Shown here: positions 10,843 through 24,900 of the stretch, in pieces
How positions within the stretch are numbered: the first letter of the stretch is position 1
Layout of the letters: each line of letters starts with the position of its first letter
Source of the DNA: Vitis vinifera
Taxonomy: Eukaryota; Streptophyta; Magnoliopsida; Vitales; Vitaceae
Length of the DNA stretch: 64,000 nt
Assembly (NCBI RefSeq): GCF_030704535.1
Contig: NC_081806.1
Span: forward strand, 3,669,001 to 3,733,000
Reading direction: 5' to 3'
Translations under genes and position numbers: made by a program
Notes under the pieces: model-generated
Databases searched by the model: none
Told to the model about the DNA's origin: nothing
The model's input: only the letters and a program-made list of their open reading frames with translations

Positions 10843-13065
10843 TGGGTCTTTTTGAAAGGAGAATGATTCGATATTTCTGGCCCCGGAAGGGAAAAATATC
10901 TTCTATAATGTGTGAAAGATGTATGGACACCATCTCTGAAAGGATGGGCCACTCTCCCATGGCTGAGGTTCAACCTCTCATCAAAAGTTTTTGGTTTTAT
11001 TTATGCGGTAAGGATTTTTTTCAGAGAAATGAAATAAAAGAGAAGAAAAGGTTAGGGTATATTTGGTAACTATTTTTTAAAATAGTTTTTAAAAATAATT
11101 TTTTTTAGAATAATATTTTAAAATTATTGTATAATGTTTTATAAAAATAAAAATCTTTTTAGAAATCTAAAATATTTTTAAAATTTTTTAATATTTTTAA
11201 AAATAAAATTTACATTTAATGTTTTATTTTTAATTATTTTATATATTGATATAATTATTTTTTAAAATAATTCTAAAAAAATAAGTGAAAACAACTTATA
11301 ACTAAAAGATATTTTTTGAAAATACTATATTTTATGTTCTTAAAAATAGAAAGCAGAAAACAGTTTTTTGTTTATCAAACCTCTGGTTTTTTTATTTTAT
11401 TAAATAGAAAATTATTCTAAAAAATAGTACGTCTAAAAGTTTCAAATGTATAAATTTTTACTTTATTTTTTTTCTTGTTTTTATACCAAATAAAAATACA
11501 AAATTTGAGTATTTTTTTTCTATTTTAAAAAATTCAATCAAAATGAAAAAAAAATTTAGTGTTGATCTGGATAAAGTTCTTACTTTCTATTTTAAAATTA
11601 AAAAATAATTGTAATCTTTAGATTATTAAAAAATAATGACTTAAAAATTTATCTAAAAAAATTGAAATATTAAAAAAAAAAATTACAACCTCAAATTTTA
11701 ACATTTTTTAAATTAATTTTTAAAGATATAAATTAAATTTAAACGTCATTTTTTTTCTTTTTTGCATGAAATGATCTTCTTTTTATATAGAATTTTCTAA
11801 TATTAAAAATCAAAAGCAAAAAATGTATCTAAAACTTTAAATTTGACTCATAATTGAGTTTTTATTTTCAAAAGTAAAAAAAAAATAGCAATAATGTTTA
11901 TTTAAAATAATAACATGTTTAGATAAAATTATTTTATTCAAAAATATTTATATTAAATTAAAAATAAACTAAAATAAAACAACATGATAGCCAGTCCAAA
12001 AAAACAACTAGAAAACATTATCTTTTGTGTTCAACAATCAACCAAAAAAAATTAATTAATAAAAAAAAAAATAGGTAAACATGTTTAGTCCAAAGATGCA
12101 TGTGAGATATTTCAATAAAAATCCAGATGTGAAATAATTGGGAGTGGGAGGCTTGTCTTGCTCAGCCTAGCTTTTCTTTTCGATAATAACGCATCGATAC
12201 AACCCTGGCCCATGCATTGATTCTATGACAAATGTACACCACGACCGAAAGCGCTTCTATAGAAAGCACAAGATTAATATTTTTAATTAATTAATTAATT
12301 AACAATATCCAACACCTATACGCACCCCCCTTTTCACTTTTTGTAGCATTATCACACGACGATTATTTATTGATACTGAATGATAATAAAGCTAAATACC
12401 ATAAATTATTTGGCTAATATTTTTATCTCTCAATGGTCCACGTGTGGATGAAATCGGAGATGGCTTATTCCAAAGAATTGTTTCCTATAAATCTCGATTC
12501 CCACGTGGATATTAGAAATATTAAATATTTCTTTAATAGGTATGTTGGTTTGTAAATGAATAAAAAAAAAAACAAAGATTCGAGTTCTATTGATTTAAAT
12601 ACAAAAATATCTCTTTTGAGTATAATTAGATTTTAATTAAATTCATTTAATAAATAGATAACCTTTTTTTGTCAATCTACATAACACAAATTTGACTCAA
12701 ATTAATCAATTCAATAATTTTATTGATTAATTTAATTACAACTTTGAGTTATTTGATTTATTTTAAATTTGCTTTTAAATAATAAAAAAATTGATTAACT
12801 CATAAATATATTTAATTAAAACATTAATCATATAGATTTATATAAGACCTATCCAACTTAATTATTAAAATGAGATACTTGATTATTAAATATATTAAAT
12901 GAGTTATACGATTTGGTTTATGTTATTTGACATTATTATTATTGGGTTTTGATTGAACTATCCAGTGGACTAACTAGGTTTTGACACGATACGAACTTGA
13001 TTCACCGAGATGTCATTGTTATTTTTAAAGAATAATTTAGATATAAATACTAGAAAATAAGAATT
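9431..13065. other. Gene-poor AT-rich stretch
   Basis: No reading frame here shows recognisable domains. 9420-9790 is richer in GC and carries repeated gggcc/ggccc motifs. 10800-10840 is a long poly-T tract. 11050-11800 is very AT-rich with short inverted segments typical of decayed small transposons (ttggtaactattttt near 11065). At 12282-12301 there is a TTAA-type microsatellite. Two CACGTG cores occur at about 12438 and 12501, far from any gene found here. Confidence 0.5.
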
Positions 13066-13490
13066 TGAATTTTGTAAAACATATAAATATCTCTTTTAAA
13101 AAGTAAGTCGATTCATGTATGAGTGCTAAAAAAATTTGGAGTGTGGGTTTTACTAATTTAAACACGTAAATATCTCTAATTTTTACCTATAAATATTAAT
13201 GTATTGAAAGATACCCTTAACAGATATATTTATGCTTTTCAATTGGGATTTGAATTTTGTAAAACATATAAATATCTCTTTTAAAGAGTAAGTCAGATTC
13301 ATGTATGAGTGCTAAAAAATTCGTAGTGCGAGTTTTATTAATTTAAACACATAAATATCTCTAATTTTTACCCATAAATATTCATGTATTGAAAGAAACC
13401 CTTAAAAGAGATATTTATGCTTTCCAATTGGCTTAGAGATATTTATGTATTGAAAGAAACCTTTAAAAGAGATATTTGTACATACAAACA
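13066..13490. repeat. Tandem repeat, period about 185 bp
   Basis: Two adjacent copies start at 13066 and 13251, each opening tgaattttgtaaaacatata and containing tatgagtgctaaaaaa and aaatatctctaatttttac. A truncated third piece (gagatatttatgtattgaaa) follows from about 13434. Single-base differences show the duplication is not new. Confidence 0.85.
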
Positions 13491-16400
13491 AAGAAAAATT
13501 GGATACTTATTTTTTAATATTTATATACAAATCAATCGTATTTTAGAAACTATTTTTTTAAAGAAGTCATCCAATTACATCATTACTTTTCTAATGTATC
13601 TTACCATTTTATTATCATAATAAAATGTTAAAGTTATATTATTAAAAAGAAATTATAAAATTTATTTTTTTAATAATTAAATTTTTTAACCATTTTGAAA
13701 TCTAAATAATTTCCTCATTCCACTTATTAAACTTTGTGATGATACAATATTTACCATATATACATAGTTTGACAAAAGGAAAAGTAGCAAAATTGTATTA
13801 TAGAAAAATATTTCCAAAAATGGCAAAAGAAATAAAATAAAATAATACAAAAAATATATTTCACCTAAAATATTATAAAATTGGAAAAAATTAATTTACA
13901 TACCATCTTAGTTTTTTTCTATCAATAATCTATCCAATAATTATGAGTCTATGCATGGAAATCCACCCTTTCCTATTAATTATGATTTTTTTTTTTCTCT
14001 ACTTGATAGCACTCATTAGAAAAGTAATGATTACAAATATGGGTCCAAATCTTGTCTTGAAAATAAGTGACTGAAAACCTTAGCCAATGATGGTGGGCAC
14101 ATGCACACATAAAATGAGACACTTTCTTTATTTGTCCACATCATATAAAAATTAAAATACATAAATATATTTTTATAAATGAAAGTATGTACATAAATGT
14201 ATTTGATTATAATTAATAACCATTAACCACCAAACTATAAACCCCATTTAAATAATTATTATGAGCCAATCATTTGTACAAATTCTGCCCCAATCATAAC
14301 GCTAGGGCAATGCCTAGTCATCTTGAGTTTCTTGAATATTACATATTGTACCACTTAGATGTATTAATATACAACTCATCATGAAGGGTATCCATTTCTA
14401 ATCTCAATCTAGGCGTACACGTCAATCCTTGTTATTTAATTAATCTTATATTTCAAACAAAAAAAATTGTAAAATTAATATGTGGAAATTCTTAACCTTA
14501 GAATTATGTCAAAAATTTCAAATGAAATGTGATGAAAAATACCATTTTACAGCTAATCAGTTAGAATAGAATCGACTACTGATTAAAACATGTGGACCTT
14601 GAACTCCATTATAACGAGTCATTGCTTTTAATAGTAAAAATAAAATTCAAAAACCGACAAGATATAAAATGACAAGGAGAAAGTTTTTACATTAATAAGT
14701 AATTCAGATATTAATTTGTTATATAGGATAAGAGTAAACTTGAAATAAAGATAAACGAATTAAGTTCGAATATTACTTGTGTTATCCTATTTTACCTTAT
14801 TTATATGAGTAATTAAATAAAAGTTATTTTAATTTATTTTTTTCTTAATTCATAAAAATAAAGTATAAAATTTTATAATATTTATTTATTTTACTTATTT
14901 CTAATGTAATTAAATTTTAAATTTTTTTAAAAATTAAATAATACAACTAGATACCTAATGCGAAAATCCCGTACCCATCACATTCTACTTATTTATTTAT
15001 TTTTATAAAATAAAAAAATTATTAAGTAAAACCATAGAAAACATCTACTACGATGTTCACAAACCACATTCAACTGGCCATTAAATTAATCCAAAAGTTT
15101 TTAATGTTCCAAGTTTTTTTCCCTTGCTTTCCGAATACGTAGCCCTAAATCCAAGACAGTCGCAATCAGACAAATAAAAAACCGGGGCGGCTAAGATGAT
15201 AAACTTCATCAGTCAACTTAGTAAATAATTAATCTTAATTAAGGTTCAGTCACAATTATTAAGGAAAAAAAAAGTAAATAGTTTGAAAGGCAACAGCCGC
15301 CCACGTGGCAGACGTCCAGGCCACGGTGTACAGTGACATGTCATGCTAACTAGGGTCACCACGAGGAGATGGCTGGAGTGTTGGAGACAGTTCAGAACCC
15401 TGACCACTCATTTTTCTCCCTTGGAGGTGAGAATCGAGGAATAGACTTGGGAAGCTTCCTCTTCTATTATTATGGATATGGGTGTCTTAATTAAATTGGT
15501 CTTAGTATTTGCTTAGTGGAGTCTGGTGAAACCGAGGAAAATGAGGAGAAAACTATGGGAGAAAGCGAGGGGAAAAAGTGAAGTGTGGGTGGGAAGTCAA
15601 GGATGGAATCTGATAAAATAAATAAATAAATTATTTTTATTATCACTTTATTGCAAAAAAATTGACTTGCTTGGAGGCATCTTTGCATGGGATTGGGGCC
15701 TCCTTTATTAATGTCATTGTCTTGGTAAACCCAATACATAAAATGCATTAATTAAAGTTGAAGCATCTGCATGATGCTAAGAGGCTCTGTTTGGAACACA
15801 TTAAAGGGTGGAAAAGTATTTGAAAAAAAGAAAATAAATAAATACATAGAAAATAATCCAAAATCTCATATTTGATTTTTTTTTCCTTTTTTCGAAGGAA
15901 AAAAAAAAAGTAACAGAAAATGAAAAAAAAATGATAGGAATTGAAATTTAGGGATGTTAAGATTTTTAGGAATAAAATTTTATTTGAGAATTCAAATTGA
16001 AAAATAGTTTTATTTTTTGACTTATTAAATTTATGAAATTATTGTATATTTGTATATAATATACAAGTTTTTTTTAAGTATTTTCTATATTTTTAATTTC
16101 TACTTCGAATGTAGAAAATAAATTAAACACTTCAAAAATTGTTTTAAAAAATAGTATATTTTGAACAATTTCTTTTATATTTTCAAGAATATTTATCAAA
16201 TAAAATAGTATATGTTTCTAAATTTATTTTTTTATTTTTTATTTATCTTGTATCCACTTATTTCTTTCAAAAATTTCAAAATCCAAATTGGAGTTAAAAG
16301 GAGTGGAAAATGAAAAATAACAAGGTGGGATAAAAGATTTTTGTTATTATTGTTTATATCTTATTTCTATAAAGAGAAAAAAATATATATATTTGTATTG

Positions 16401-17530
16401 TTGCAAGAAATTGAAATTGAAATTGACATTATTTCTTATTGATAATTTTAGACCTTAATTATATTTAAACAAAGTCAACAAAGATTCATTCAAAGTCCAA
16501 AGTGTCAGTTGAAATTATAAAAGGAAGATAAGATTTCAATAAAAAATTGTAAATTCTATGTATAAATAAACATTCATGTGGGTGTGCACCCATAGGATCC
16601 AAATAAACAAATTGTGAAAAGAAATAATGAATTTAAATTAAAAATATAAATATATTAATGTTTGGATTCCATATCCATCAAACAAAATGTTTTTACTCAA
16701 AAGTGTTCTTAACCAAAGTATTTTTTTAAAAAGTTTTTTAGGAGAATTACATGTTAAGTCTATTTCATAGTAATTATAAGAAGGGTTTTTAGTCTTAAAA
16801 GTTTTTATTTTTTATTTTTTTTTAAAATAGGTGTTTCAGTGAAATTTAGAAAACATTTTTAAAAATCTTAAAAATCATCCGTAATATTAAAAAATCACTT
16901 GTAGTATTTTATAGATAAATACTTTATAAGTGATTCTCTTAAAAACACTTTGAGATAAAATACTGGAATAAAATTACTGTCAAATGCTCCCTAAAGTTTG
17001 TTTGACAATGATCATAAGAAATGCTTTTAGTTTAATAAGTGTTTTTTTAAAAAAATTTAGATGTTAGACAAAATTTAATAAATACTTTTAAAAATCTAAA
17101 CAACCAGTTATATCATTTTCTAAAAACACTTTAAGAGAAAATATTTATATAAAATACTTCAAGTGAAAGATACTATCAAAACAACCTGAGTTTCTTTAGG
17201 AAACACTATAAGTAATTTTGTAATAAAATTTTCAAAATTTTAAAAGTTTTTTTCTTTTTTTAGTTATCCATTTGGTTTTTTAAATAAAACCTTAGAAATC
17301 TGATAAAATATTTGTACATAGAATGAAATGGAATGATATGTTTAACAATAATTTTAAAAATGTATTTCTATCATTTATAATACTTTAAAATTTTTATTTT
17401 GAAGTATTATAAATATTAAAAACAATTCCCAGAATCAATGTCAAAAGTTTAAGAAAGTAAAGCAGGTGGGGTGTTTTAGGGTTTATGTAAAATTTCTAAA
17501 ATTTAGGTTGAGGTATGAAGAATGAAGAGG
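13491..17530. other. Gene-poor AT-rich stretch
   Basis: No convincing gene. The one GC-richer island is 15290-15480. It contains the palindromic G-box CCACGTGG at 15301-15308 and a 42-codon frame from the ATG at 15369 (MAGVLETVQNPDHSFFSLGG) with a possible gtgag donor inside. It might be a relic of a first exon, but nothing downstream continues it. 15850-17450 is AT-rich with repeated short segments such as taagtgttttt and ttttaagagaaaat, typical of decayed repeats. Confidence 0.5.
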
Positions 17531-17539
17531 GGCAAGCTT

Positions 17540-17548
17540 TATATAAAG
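17540..17548 (+). promoter_or_regulatory. TATA box of the F-box/PP2 gene
   Basis: TATATAAAG lies about 325 bases before the ATG at 17873. A leader of roughly 300 bases with CT-rich stretches (17720-17820) follows, a common plant arrangement. It is the best TATA match near this gene; no transcript data were available. Confidence 0.6.
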
Positions 17549-17872
17549 AAATAAACCTCCAAATCCAAGCCAAACCCACAGGTTTGTATTGATGAGACTA
17601 TTCCGCACTCCCAAATTCCAAAACAAGGAACACATTGCACAGTGTCGACCACAATTATTTTAATGTACTCCACCTTCGTAGCCCATCAAAATCAATACCT
17701 CCCCCACTTTCTCTCTCATATTTTCCCAGGAAACAAACAAACTTTGCACCCTTTTCCCACATAAATCAAATGCAACCCACCTTCCCCCTCTCCCTTCCTC
17801 TTCATCTTCGTCTTCCAATTGCTCAAAAGCTTGATTCTAGGCTCTAGAGATTTTTGGGTTTTCGACATCTTC

Positions 17873-20351
17873 ATGGGTACTGGTGTCTCCCTTCTTGCTT
17901 GTGAAAATGAAGGGTGTCCTTCTCGACCCAGGCTTGGAGATTTGCCTGAGGACTGTGTGGCTTTGGTACTGTCGTACTTGGATCCACCAGAAATTTGCAA
18001 ATTGGCCAAGCTGAATCGGGCGTTTCGCGGGGCTTCTCGGGCTGATCTCGTTTGGGAGCCCAAGTTGCCCTCCAATTATTGTTTGGTTATCGAGAAAGTG
18101 TTTAAGGATTTTCCCGAAAATTTGTGTAAGAAAGAGATTTATGCCAGATTGTGTCAGCCTAACCCCTTTGATGGAGGCACAAAGGTACAAGTTCTTTTTC
18201 CTTTTATTTTCTCTTGTTGGGCTCTCAGAAAATATAAGGAAAAAAAAAAAGGAATATCATTATCCTTGGATTTTTAAGTATTTGGGATTTCCTTTTATTT
18301 TCCTGGGTTTTCCCGGCAACCGAAGTGGGATGTGTTGTTTCCTATTTGATGATGACGAATTTTAGAATTTGGGTTTTCTTTTGCAGAAGGCTTGGCTGGA
18401 TAAGAGAACAGGCGGTGTCTGTTTGTCAATCTCTTCAAAGGGATTAGCAATCACCGGAATCGATGATCGGAGATACTGGACCTACATTCCAACTGAAGAA
18501 TCCAGGTGAGATTGATGGATTTCATTACGAATTCCTTGGAATAGAAATTTTTTATTGATTCGTTGAATTCCATTTCGTAAACGATTTTATCTGCTTGGAT
18601 GCTAGTTTCTTTGATCTGCATAATAGTTGTTCTTCAACGTTGTTTGAACTTGTTATAAACCATTGCCAGATTCTATATCTTAGTTTTGGGTTCATTGACA
18701 TGTTTAATATATCATTGATCCTGTTGAAGTGATTTCAAGAAATCAAAGAACATCTGCAATTGGGAAGGTTAAAAAATTTGGAATCTTGATGTTCATTTGT
18801 TTGTACTTGGATATCGAAAAAAATATCTTTCAGGTTTCTCACTTAAGAAAATAGACTTTTAGTTAGTTCCCATTGTGTACAGCCTGTAATCAACAAAAAT
18901 AAATGAATTCAAGCAGTATCATTGATGTATGAAAACAAATAATAGATAAGAAAATAAAATGATGAGCAATTATTAAAAGAAGTAAATAATCTTTGGCACT
19001 TTAATCAAGATGGAGCTTTTGAGTGGCTTGCATGTCTATGTTTGATTTTGTCGATTGGTTAGGCTGCCAGTAAGGGGAGGGAGTACTTTTTCCTATCTCT
19101 TCTTGATGTTTATCTTTTTTTGCTTTGAAGCGCACTTGAATACTTCCCGTGTACTTTGTGTGGCCTTTTTTGGCGCTTATTAATTTATTGCTCTTTCGCC
19201 TATTCAAGAAAAACAAAGAGTGGCTTGCATTTGTTGATGATCATGCCATATGAACAACTTTAGCTTATGTCAAGTGTTGTGGAGAAGATTAGGGTTCATA
19301 ATCAGTGTTGCTGCCTAATGCATTTAAGAAAGACTTGCAATAATTGATTGAAGATTGAAAAGAACAAAGCAGAAAAAGTGTATGGAAGAAAAGTTGTTGG
19401 TGTTTTAGCGTATGGTGATGGGAGTCCTAGATTCTGTTAATTGTTAAATAGAGATTAGAGGGCGACATAGCATTATTGGAAAGTTCGATTTGAAATGCAA
19501 ATGTTTTTGGTTGAGAACATGTAAAAGCATATTAATAAATAAGAGGACAATTTTATTCTTATGGCAATAGAAAGAGAACGGAAATTTTGAATCTTGAGAA
19601 CCTTCTAATTTTCTTAATTTGTATTTAGTTTGCAAGACCTAAGTGTTCTAACTGCATGTTGGAATCAACCTACTAGGTGGATTTGAATTGTGATTTAGAA
19701 AGTTCTTGTTGATATCTGCCCATAATGACATGTAAAGGAGCTTTAAATATGCAGTGTTTTGATGTTTGTTGAAATTATGCTTTCTGTTGCACATGTTCTT
19801 TTTCTCTATCAGTGGACTTGCTGTTGCAAGCATAGATCTTTCTTACTACTGCATTACAAGATAAAATTTACTTCTGTTCACCTAGTGAAATGGGAGTACT
19901 TGAATTGATTTCTTCTCTCTGGGCATGTAGGTTCAACACTGTTGCATATGTTCAGCAAATCTGGTGGCTTGAGGTTGATGGGGAGGTCGATTTCCCATTT
20001 CCAGCAGGAACTTATAGCATATTCTTCAGGCTGCAGTTGGGGCGGGCTTCCAAGAGGCTTGGCCGTAGGATCTGTAACCCCGAGCACGTACATGGTTGGG
20101 ACATAAAGCCAGTGCGTTTCCAGCTATGGACTTCAGATGGTCAACATGCCACATCTCAGTGTTTCTTGGATGAACCTGGAAGGTGGATTCAGTACCATGC
20201 AGCAGACTTTGTTGTTGATAACTCTAATGCACCAACAAAGATTAAATTCTCAATGACCCAGATCGATTGCACACACACCAAAGGTGGTCTTTGTGTAGAC
20301 TCTGTTCTGATATACCCAAGAGAATTTAGGGAAAGGTTAAAGCATTTTTGA
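17873..20351 (+). CDS. PP2A13: F-box protein with phloem-protein-2 domain (PP2-A13/A12-like)
   Basis: Three exons join in frame: 17873-18184, 18387-18505 and 19931-20351, giving 283 residues with GT-AG introns. An F-box covers about residues 20-66 ([20 protein letters not shown], then LNRAFRGAS and LVWEPKLP). A PP2 lectin-like domain follows from about residue 105 ([49 protein letters not shown]). In this family the F-box binds SKP1 of an SCF ubiquitin ligase, and the PP2 domain is thought to bind glycans or other targets. The length equals that of Arabidopsis PP2-A11 to A15. The start MGTGVSLL was chosen over the ATG at 17819 because family members begin MG(A/T/S). No break is visible. The exact number within the PP2-A group is from memory. 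Confidence 0.93.
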
Positions 20352-20829
20352 ATCACACTTAACCTCTGTAGGTAGGAAGTTTTATGTTATAGAGGTAGGG
20401 CATTTCTAAAAGAAAACAGAATCAAATACTAGTTGGTTCTTTCTGGCCTTGAAATCATTTGTATGCACCAAAGGCTATTTGTAAATCTATATTTCTCTTA
20501 AGTAGCACCATCCTAGTTGTGTGTATTCCTTTTTCTCTCCATTGTCAATAGTTTCTTGTGAGGGACTTTGGGGAAGGGAGGCCAGTTGATATAAATAGAA
20601 GGAATCTGATTCTTTTCTTTTTAGGTTTTTTCTCCATGGTGCGAAGCAACAAAGTGCACCATCGGTTTTTTTTTTTTTTTCCACAAATGTTGGCTTTCCT
20701 CTCCCTAAAACTTGGTGCTTACCAAGTACGGCTCTAGGTGGACTATACATGTGAACCCACAATGCTACCCGGCTTTGGAGAGAAGTCTAGGGAAATTGGT
20801 TGGTGGATTCTTTTTTTTAGGACTGTTTC

Positions 20830-21345
20830 GTGATTAGGAGCTCAAAGGAGATCTTTCTCTAGAAATTTCAAGCGTGCACAATTGAGAGAAAGGAGGATGA
20901 TAGTTTGGTGTGGAATGCCGCCAAAGGTGGCAAATTCTCCATCAAATCCTTCTACCTTCCCCTACTCCAGGAAGAATTCATGGGTTACTTAGGAGGTGAG
21001 ATTTTTTGTTTGGGAAGCTTCTTGGAAGAATTTTCACGACCAATCAGCTTAAAAGGAGGGAAGGAATTATGCCCAATAAATGTTATTTGTGTAAAAGAAA
21101 TGGAGAATCTGGCATATTATTTGCTCCTTCGTTATCCTAAGCAAACGTATGCTATGACAGCTAATTTCTCTTTGTTTGATGTGACTTTAGGTTATGCATT
21201 CAATTAAGTCGGCATAGAAATCTTTTGGGGTAAGAAACGAAAAGGGTTTGGAGGGTCATTCCATTGTATGTGGTCGACTGTGTGAAAGGAGAGAAATTAT
21301 AAATGTTAGTTCAAAGGAGAGTTTATTTTTTGTTTCTTTATCTTG
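20830..21345 (+). mobile_element. Broken LINE (non-LTR retrotransposon), C-terminal part
   Basis: The segment reads DDSLVWNAAKGGKFSIKSFY, then WEASWKNF, then in another frame QLKRREGIMPNKCYLCKRN, then near 21243 the KVWRVIPL-type ending. This is the order seen in the zinc-finger (zf-RVT) tail of plant LINE reverse transcriptases. Frameshifts and stops separate the pieces, and the polymerase part is absent, so it is a 5'-truncated dead copy. It lies some 500 bases after the stop of the PP2 gene and may supply sequence to the end of its transcript. Confidence 0.75.
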
Positions 21346-21990
21346 CCTATTTCTTTGGGAATACACATTGGGTGTATTTTATTGAACCTTCTTGTAGGTG
21401 CAGGAAAAAAAAATACACACAATAATAGGCATCATTAGTATTATAAACGAATGCCGAATTGCTATTGGAATAGTGTTCGAGATGGAAATAGCGAGTTGTA
21501 ATACTGGCTTCAAAAGATGATTCCGACAAACAAATGCATCGAAGTAGTAACTTGTAACTTGGTGGTCATGGTCGTACAATTTCTTCAGCAGCCCATCGCC
21601 TTGTTGAAATCACAAGCATCATGAAATGTCCGTCCTTGCCCTGGTTCTGCAGCGTTTTGTTGCATCTACAAACAAAACCGATTCATGCTTCTGGGAAATA
21701 CTATGATTTTTTTATACACCTACAATAAATTCCTGGGCCTAAAATAAAATCAAAATTACAAGTGAAACTTGAAAGGTTGTATTGCTCATCAATATACCAT
21801 TTATATTCCTGACATTGTTACATTTGCTTCTACAAGCCTACCAACAACTATTAGTCTATTACAACTAGAGCAGTATACCACCCTGAGACCCCATCAAAAC
21901 TTCTTTAAGAAGGTCCTGTACAAACTGTGTTGAGCCACCAGCCCAATATCGTAGACCACCCAAAAAACTAAAACCTCCAAAATGAACTAC
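21346..21990 (-). other. 3' flank and likely 3'UTR of the SLK gene
   Basis: No coding sequence is supported. The stretch before the SLK stop, on the minus strand, is AT-rich with possible polyadenylation motifs. The true transcript end cannot be read from sequence alone. Confidence 0.4.
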
Positions 21991-24900
21991 TTATGCCTTC
22001 CAGCCATATTCCATGCTCTCCTGGTCAGCATTGAAGACATCATTCTCATAGAGCCCGTGGGCCACATCCTGGACCGCTTCAGGCACTGGCAAATCTGGTT
22101 CCCTCTTTACGAGGCCATTGTTCTCACTAGTCCCAGAAGACTTGCTGCTTGACGCAGCTTTAAAGCTTTTGTCCCTCCCGACAAAACTGCCCAACACATT
22201 TGCTGGGGAGGCCACAGCTGCAGTGCTGTCTCTACAACCTAGCTCATTCCGAACGACACTAGTTCCCCTGGCCTTTTTAGGTAAGCCACCAATTGTACTT
22301 GTATTAATGCCGCATAAGACTTCTTCCTCACCCCCATTTGAATTGTGTAACCCTTTTGCTCTGTTGTTGTTCATCATCTCCTGAAGTAACTTCTGGATCA
22401 TGCAATGCTGCGTATTTTGACTGCCTTGAGAAGAATGGATACTCGAGGAGGAATTAACTGGTGGGGGGATCTGGATGAGTCCAGGACTTGAGGATTTAGG
22501 GCGCTGAACAGGTAAAGAAGATGCACCTGGGATAGAACTGTTGAACAAACAAGGTTCCTGTTTCACTGTGCTTGAATTTGAGTTCAAGGAGCTTTGTCGC
22601 ATCATTTTCTGGTACCGAGTGGTCAGTGCAAGTGCTCCCTCTTCTGAGCCTGTCATAAGCCCACTGGAGATATCCCTCAAATTAGAAGCCCTGTTGCTCG
22701 GGGAATCTTGACCACTCTCTGGCTGCTCCCCGTGATGCAGTTGTTTTTTCTTAATCTTGACTGTGGTTGCTTCCCGAGGATAATTTTTCAAGCTCTCTGA
22801 AAATGAGCATTGGCAACAGATATAACTTGTAAGAATCAATAACGCAATAACTTCACTGAATAACAAGGTCAATAGGCAAATTTTAATTAATTAATGAATT
22901 TAATTTTGTTCCTTGCTGTTGTACAATGTCATGCTCCGTTTATATGTGGTAACACAAAGGGTAATAAATGAGAACACGCATGGTTGCCAAGCTGCTCTAG
23001 GATTTAAATATTTTCCCCATTTTTTGTCTTCTTGAACACAAAAATGGTGCACTGAGTTTCAAGTGATAGGAAGATCCAAGTGGATGTTATTGTCACCAAC
23101 TTCATGTCCACAGCAATAAAACAGAGATAGGATTATTTCTTTTATGTGATTTTAGGAAGAAAAAACACAAAACAAAATACAGAAACCACATGTTTCAAGA
23201 TGGCATCAGGAGACAGGGAAGCGATGAACCACATTCACAAAGCTATATAAACTAAAAAGCTATAATTTTCCTCTGATGCCAGCCAAATCACATCTGGAAA
23301 GTAAACTCGCAAAAAGTTGCATTACAAGAAGCCTGAAGTTGTATTTAACAAAAAGGCCCTTGAAGATGGGAAATTTAAGGGCAACCCTGAAGGCTAGATG
23401 AAATCAAAAGATATTTCCTAGTATTAACAAGCAGTATGAGTTACCGATTGGCCCAATGTTGCTATCCCTCACAAAAATCATCAAGTCTTTCATACTATCA
23501 ACGACCTCAGCTATCTGTTAAGATTTACAATTGAAAAGTATAAAAACATAAAAGAGATATATATGAGAAAATGCTCCAGATTCAAACAAAAGGAACTGCT
23601 CAGGTTTACCTGCAAGCATCGAACATATCTTTTTGAAAATCCCAACTCATCTACCAACTGCAACTCCAAATTTCTTGCAAGCTGATGCCCAGCTCTCAGA
23701 AACCTACAACAAAATACTTGGTAAAAGTCCAGATCAAGTTTTAACTGTATTAATATGGTCTTGCCTTTTTCTCCTTAAGAAGATAAAGTATGATATTAGC
23801 AAACTCTGACCCAATGTCACCAGCCCAGCCATACATTTTAGACAAGTCTTCCACTAAAAACTTGTATAATCCAAATTCAAACTAATTATAAATTCTGACT
23901 TTAAGAAGATTTCCTGCTATGATCTGTTGGCATAACCTTGTCTTTTCATGAGAACCAGGTGATCCAGTGATCACATAGAGACCCATAGACAAGGGAATCA
24001 AAGCAAAAAATTCAAGCAGATTGCATAGAGGGTTTATTCGTACATGTGGGAACATTTCAGACTACCTATGAAAATGAAATTATTCTATGGTATTTCACAT
24101 GGCATTTTAAACGAGTTCCTTCTGTTTTTTATACAGCATTTGTAATGAGGATTTTGCAATATGCGTAAGATCATCGTAAGATTTCTTGAAATAGCATATG
24201 CTTTTCTATGTTCTGTCTTTTGGGGAAAATCCCTTTTTTATGGCTTTTGTTTAACCAAAAATATCCCCTTGACAGCCTTTGAACATGGTTTGGCAGCTCC
24301 TCTATCCAAGCAGCGGCTCCTTTCAAACAGCCATGAGGAATAAAATACGTTGCTATCCTGTAATATAAGTTTGTTGGACCATGTAGCAGCAAAGTGCACC
24401 CAAAGTTGTTCACAATTTTAATTTGGGTAAATTGCGAAATTCGCCCCTGTACCATGGTTCAATTTAGTTCCTAAACCTTTTTTTGAAGTAATGTCACCCT
24501 CAAACTATTCCCAAATGTTAAATAGATCCATCTATTCAGGATTTCCATTAGAATGGATGGAGAAGTACACATGCTTGTCATCTCGGCACCACATGCAATT
24601 TAAGCAAAATTATAGTTTTATATTTAATAGTGTTTGGTAAAAAGAAAAAATAAAATAAAAAACCGTAAAGCTGAAGGTTGAGGAGACACCATCACTAGAA
24701 GCCCTAAACAAACTACTTACAACTCTACCTACAAACAAGGAAATCACAGAAATCATATTGACAGAGGATATCGGTCTCTAGGTTTGAAATCAAGTCATGA
24801 ATATATCAATATATGCAACGGTACTGAAATTTCTGGGTTTTTTGTTACACTGAGTTTGAACAATTGTTATTAACTCCATATGTGGGTGGGTTTTTTTGTT

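Noticed and set aside
10769-11069. Overlapping frames on both strands near 10.8 kb
   Set aside because: They are driven by a poly-T/poly-A tract; no homology is visible.
17716-18190. Minus-strand frames of 117-119 codons
   Set aside because: They are antisense shadows of the first exon of the F-box/PP2 gene, which has clear domain homology.
22118-22384. 88-codon plus-strand frame
   Set aside because: Antisense to the last exon of the SLK gene; low-complexity composition only.
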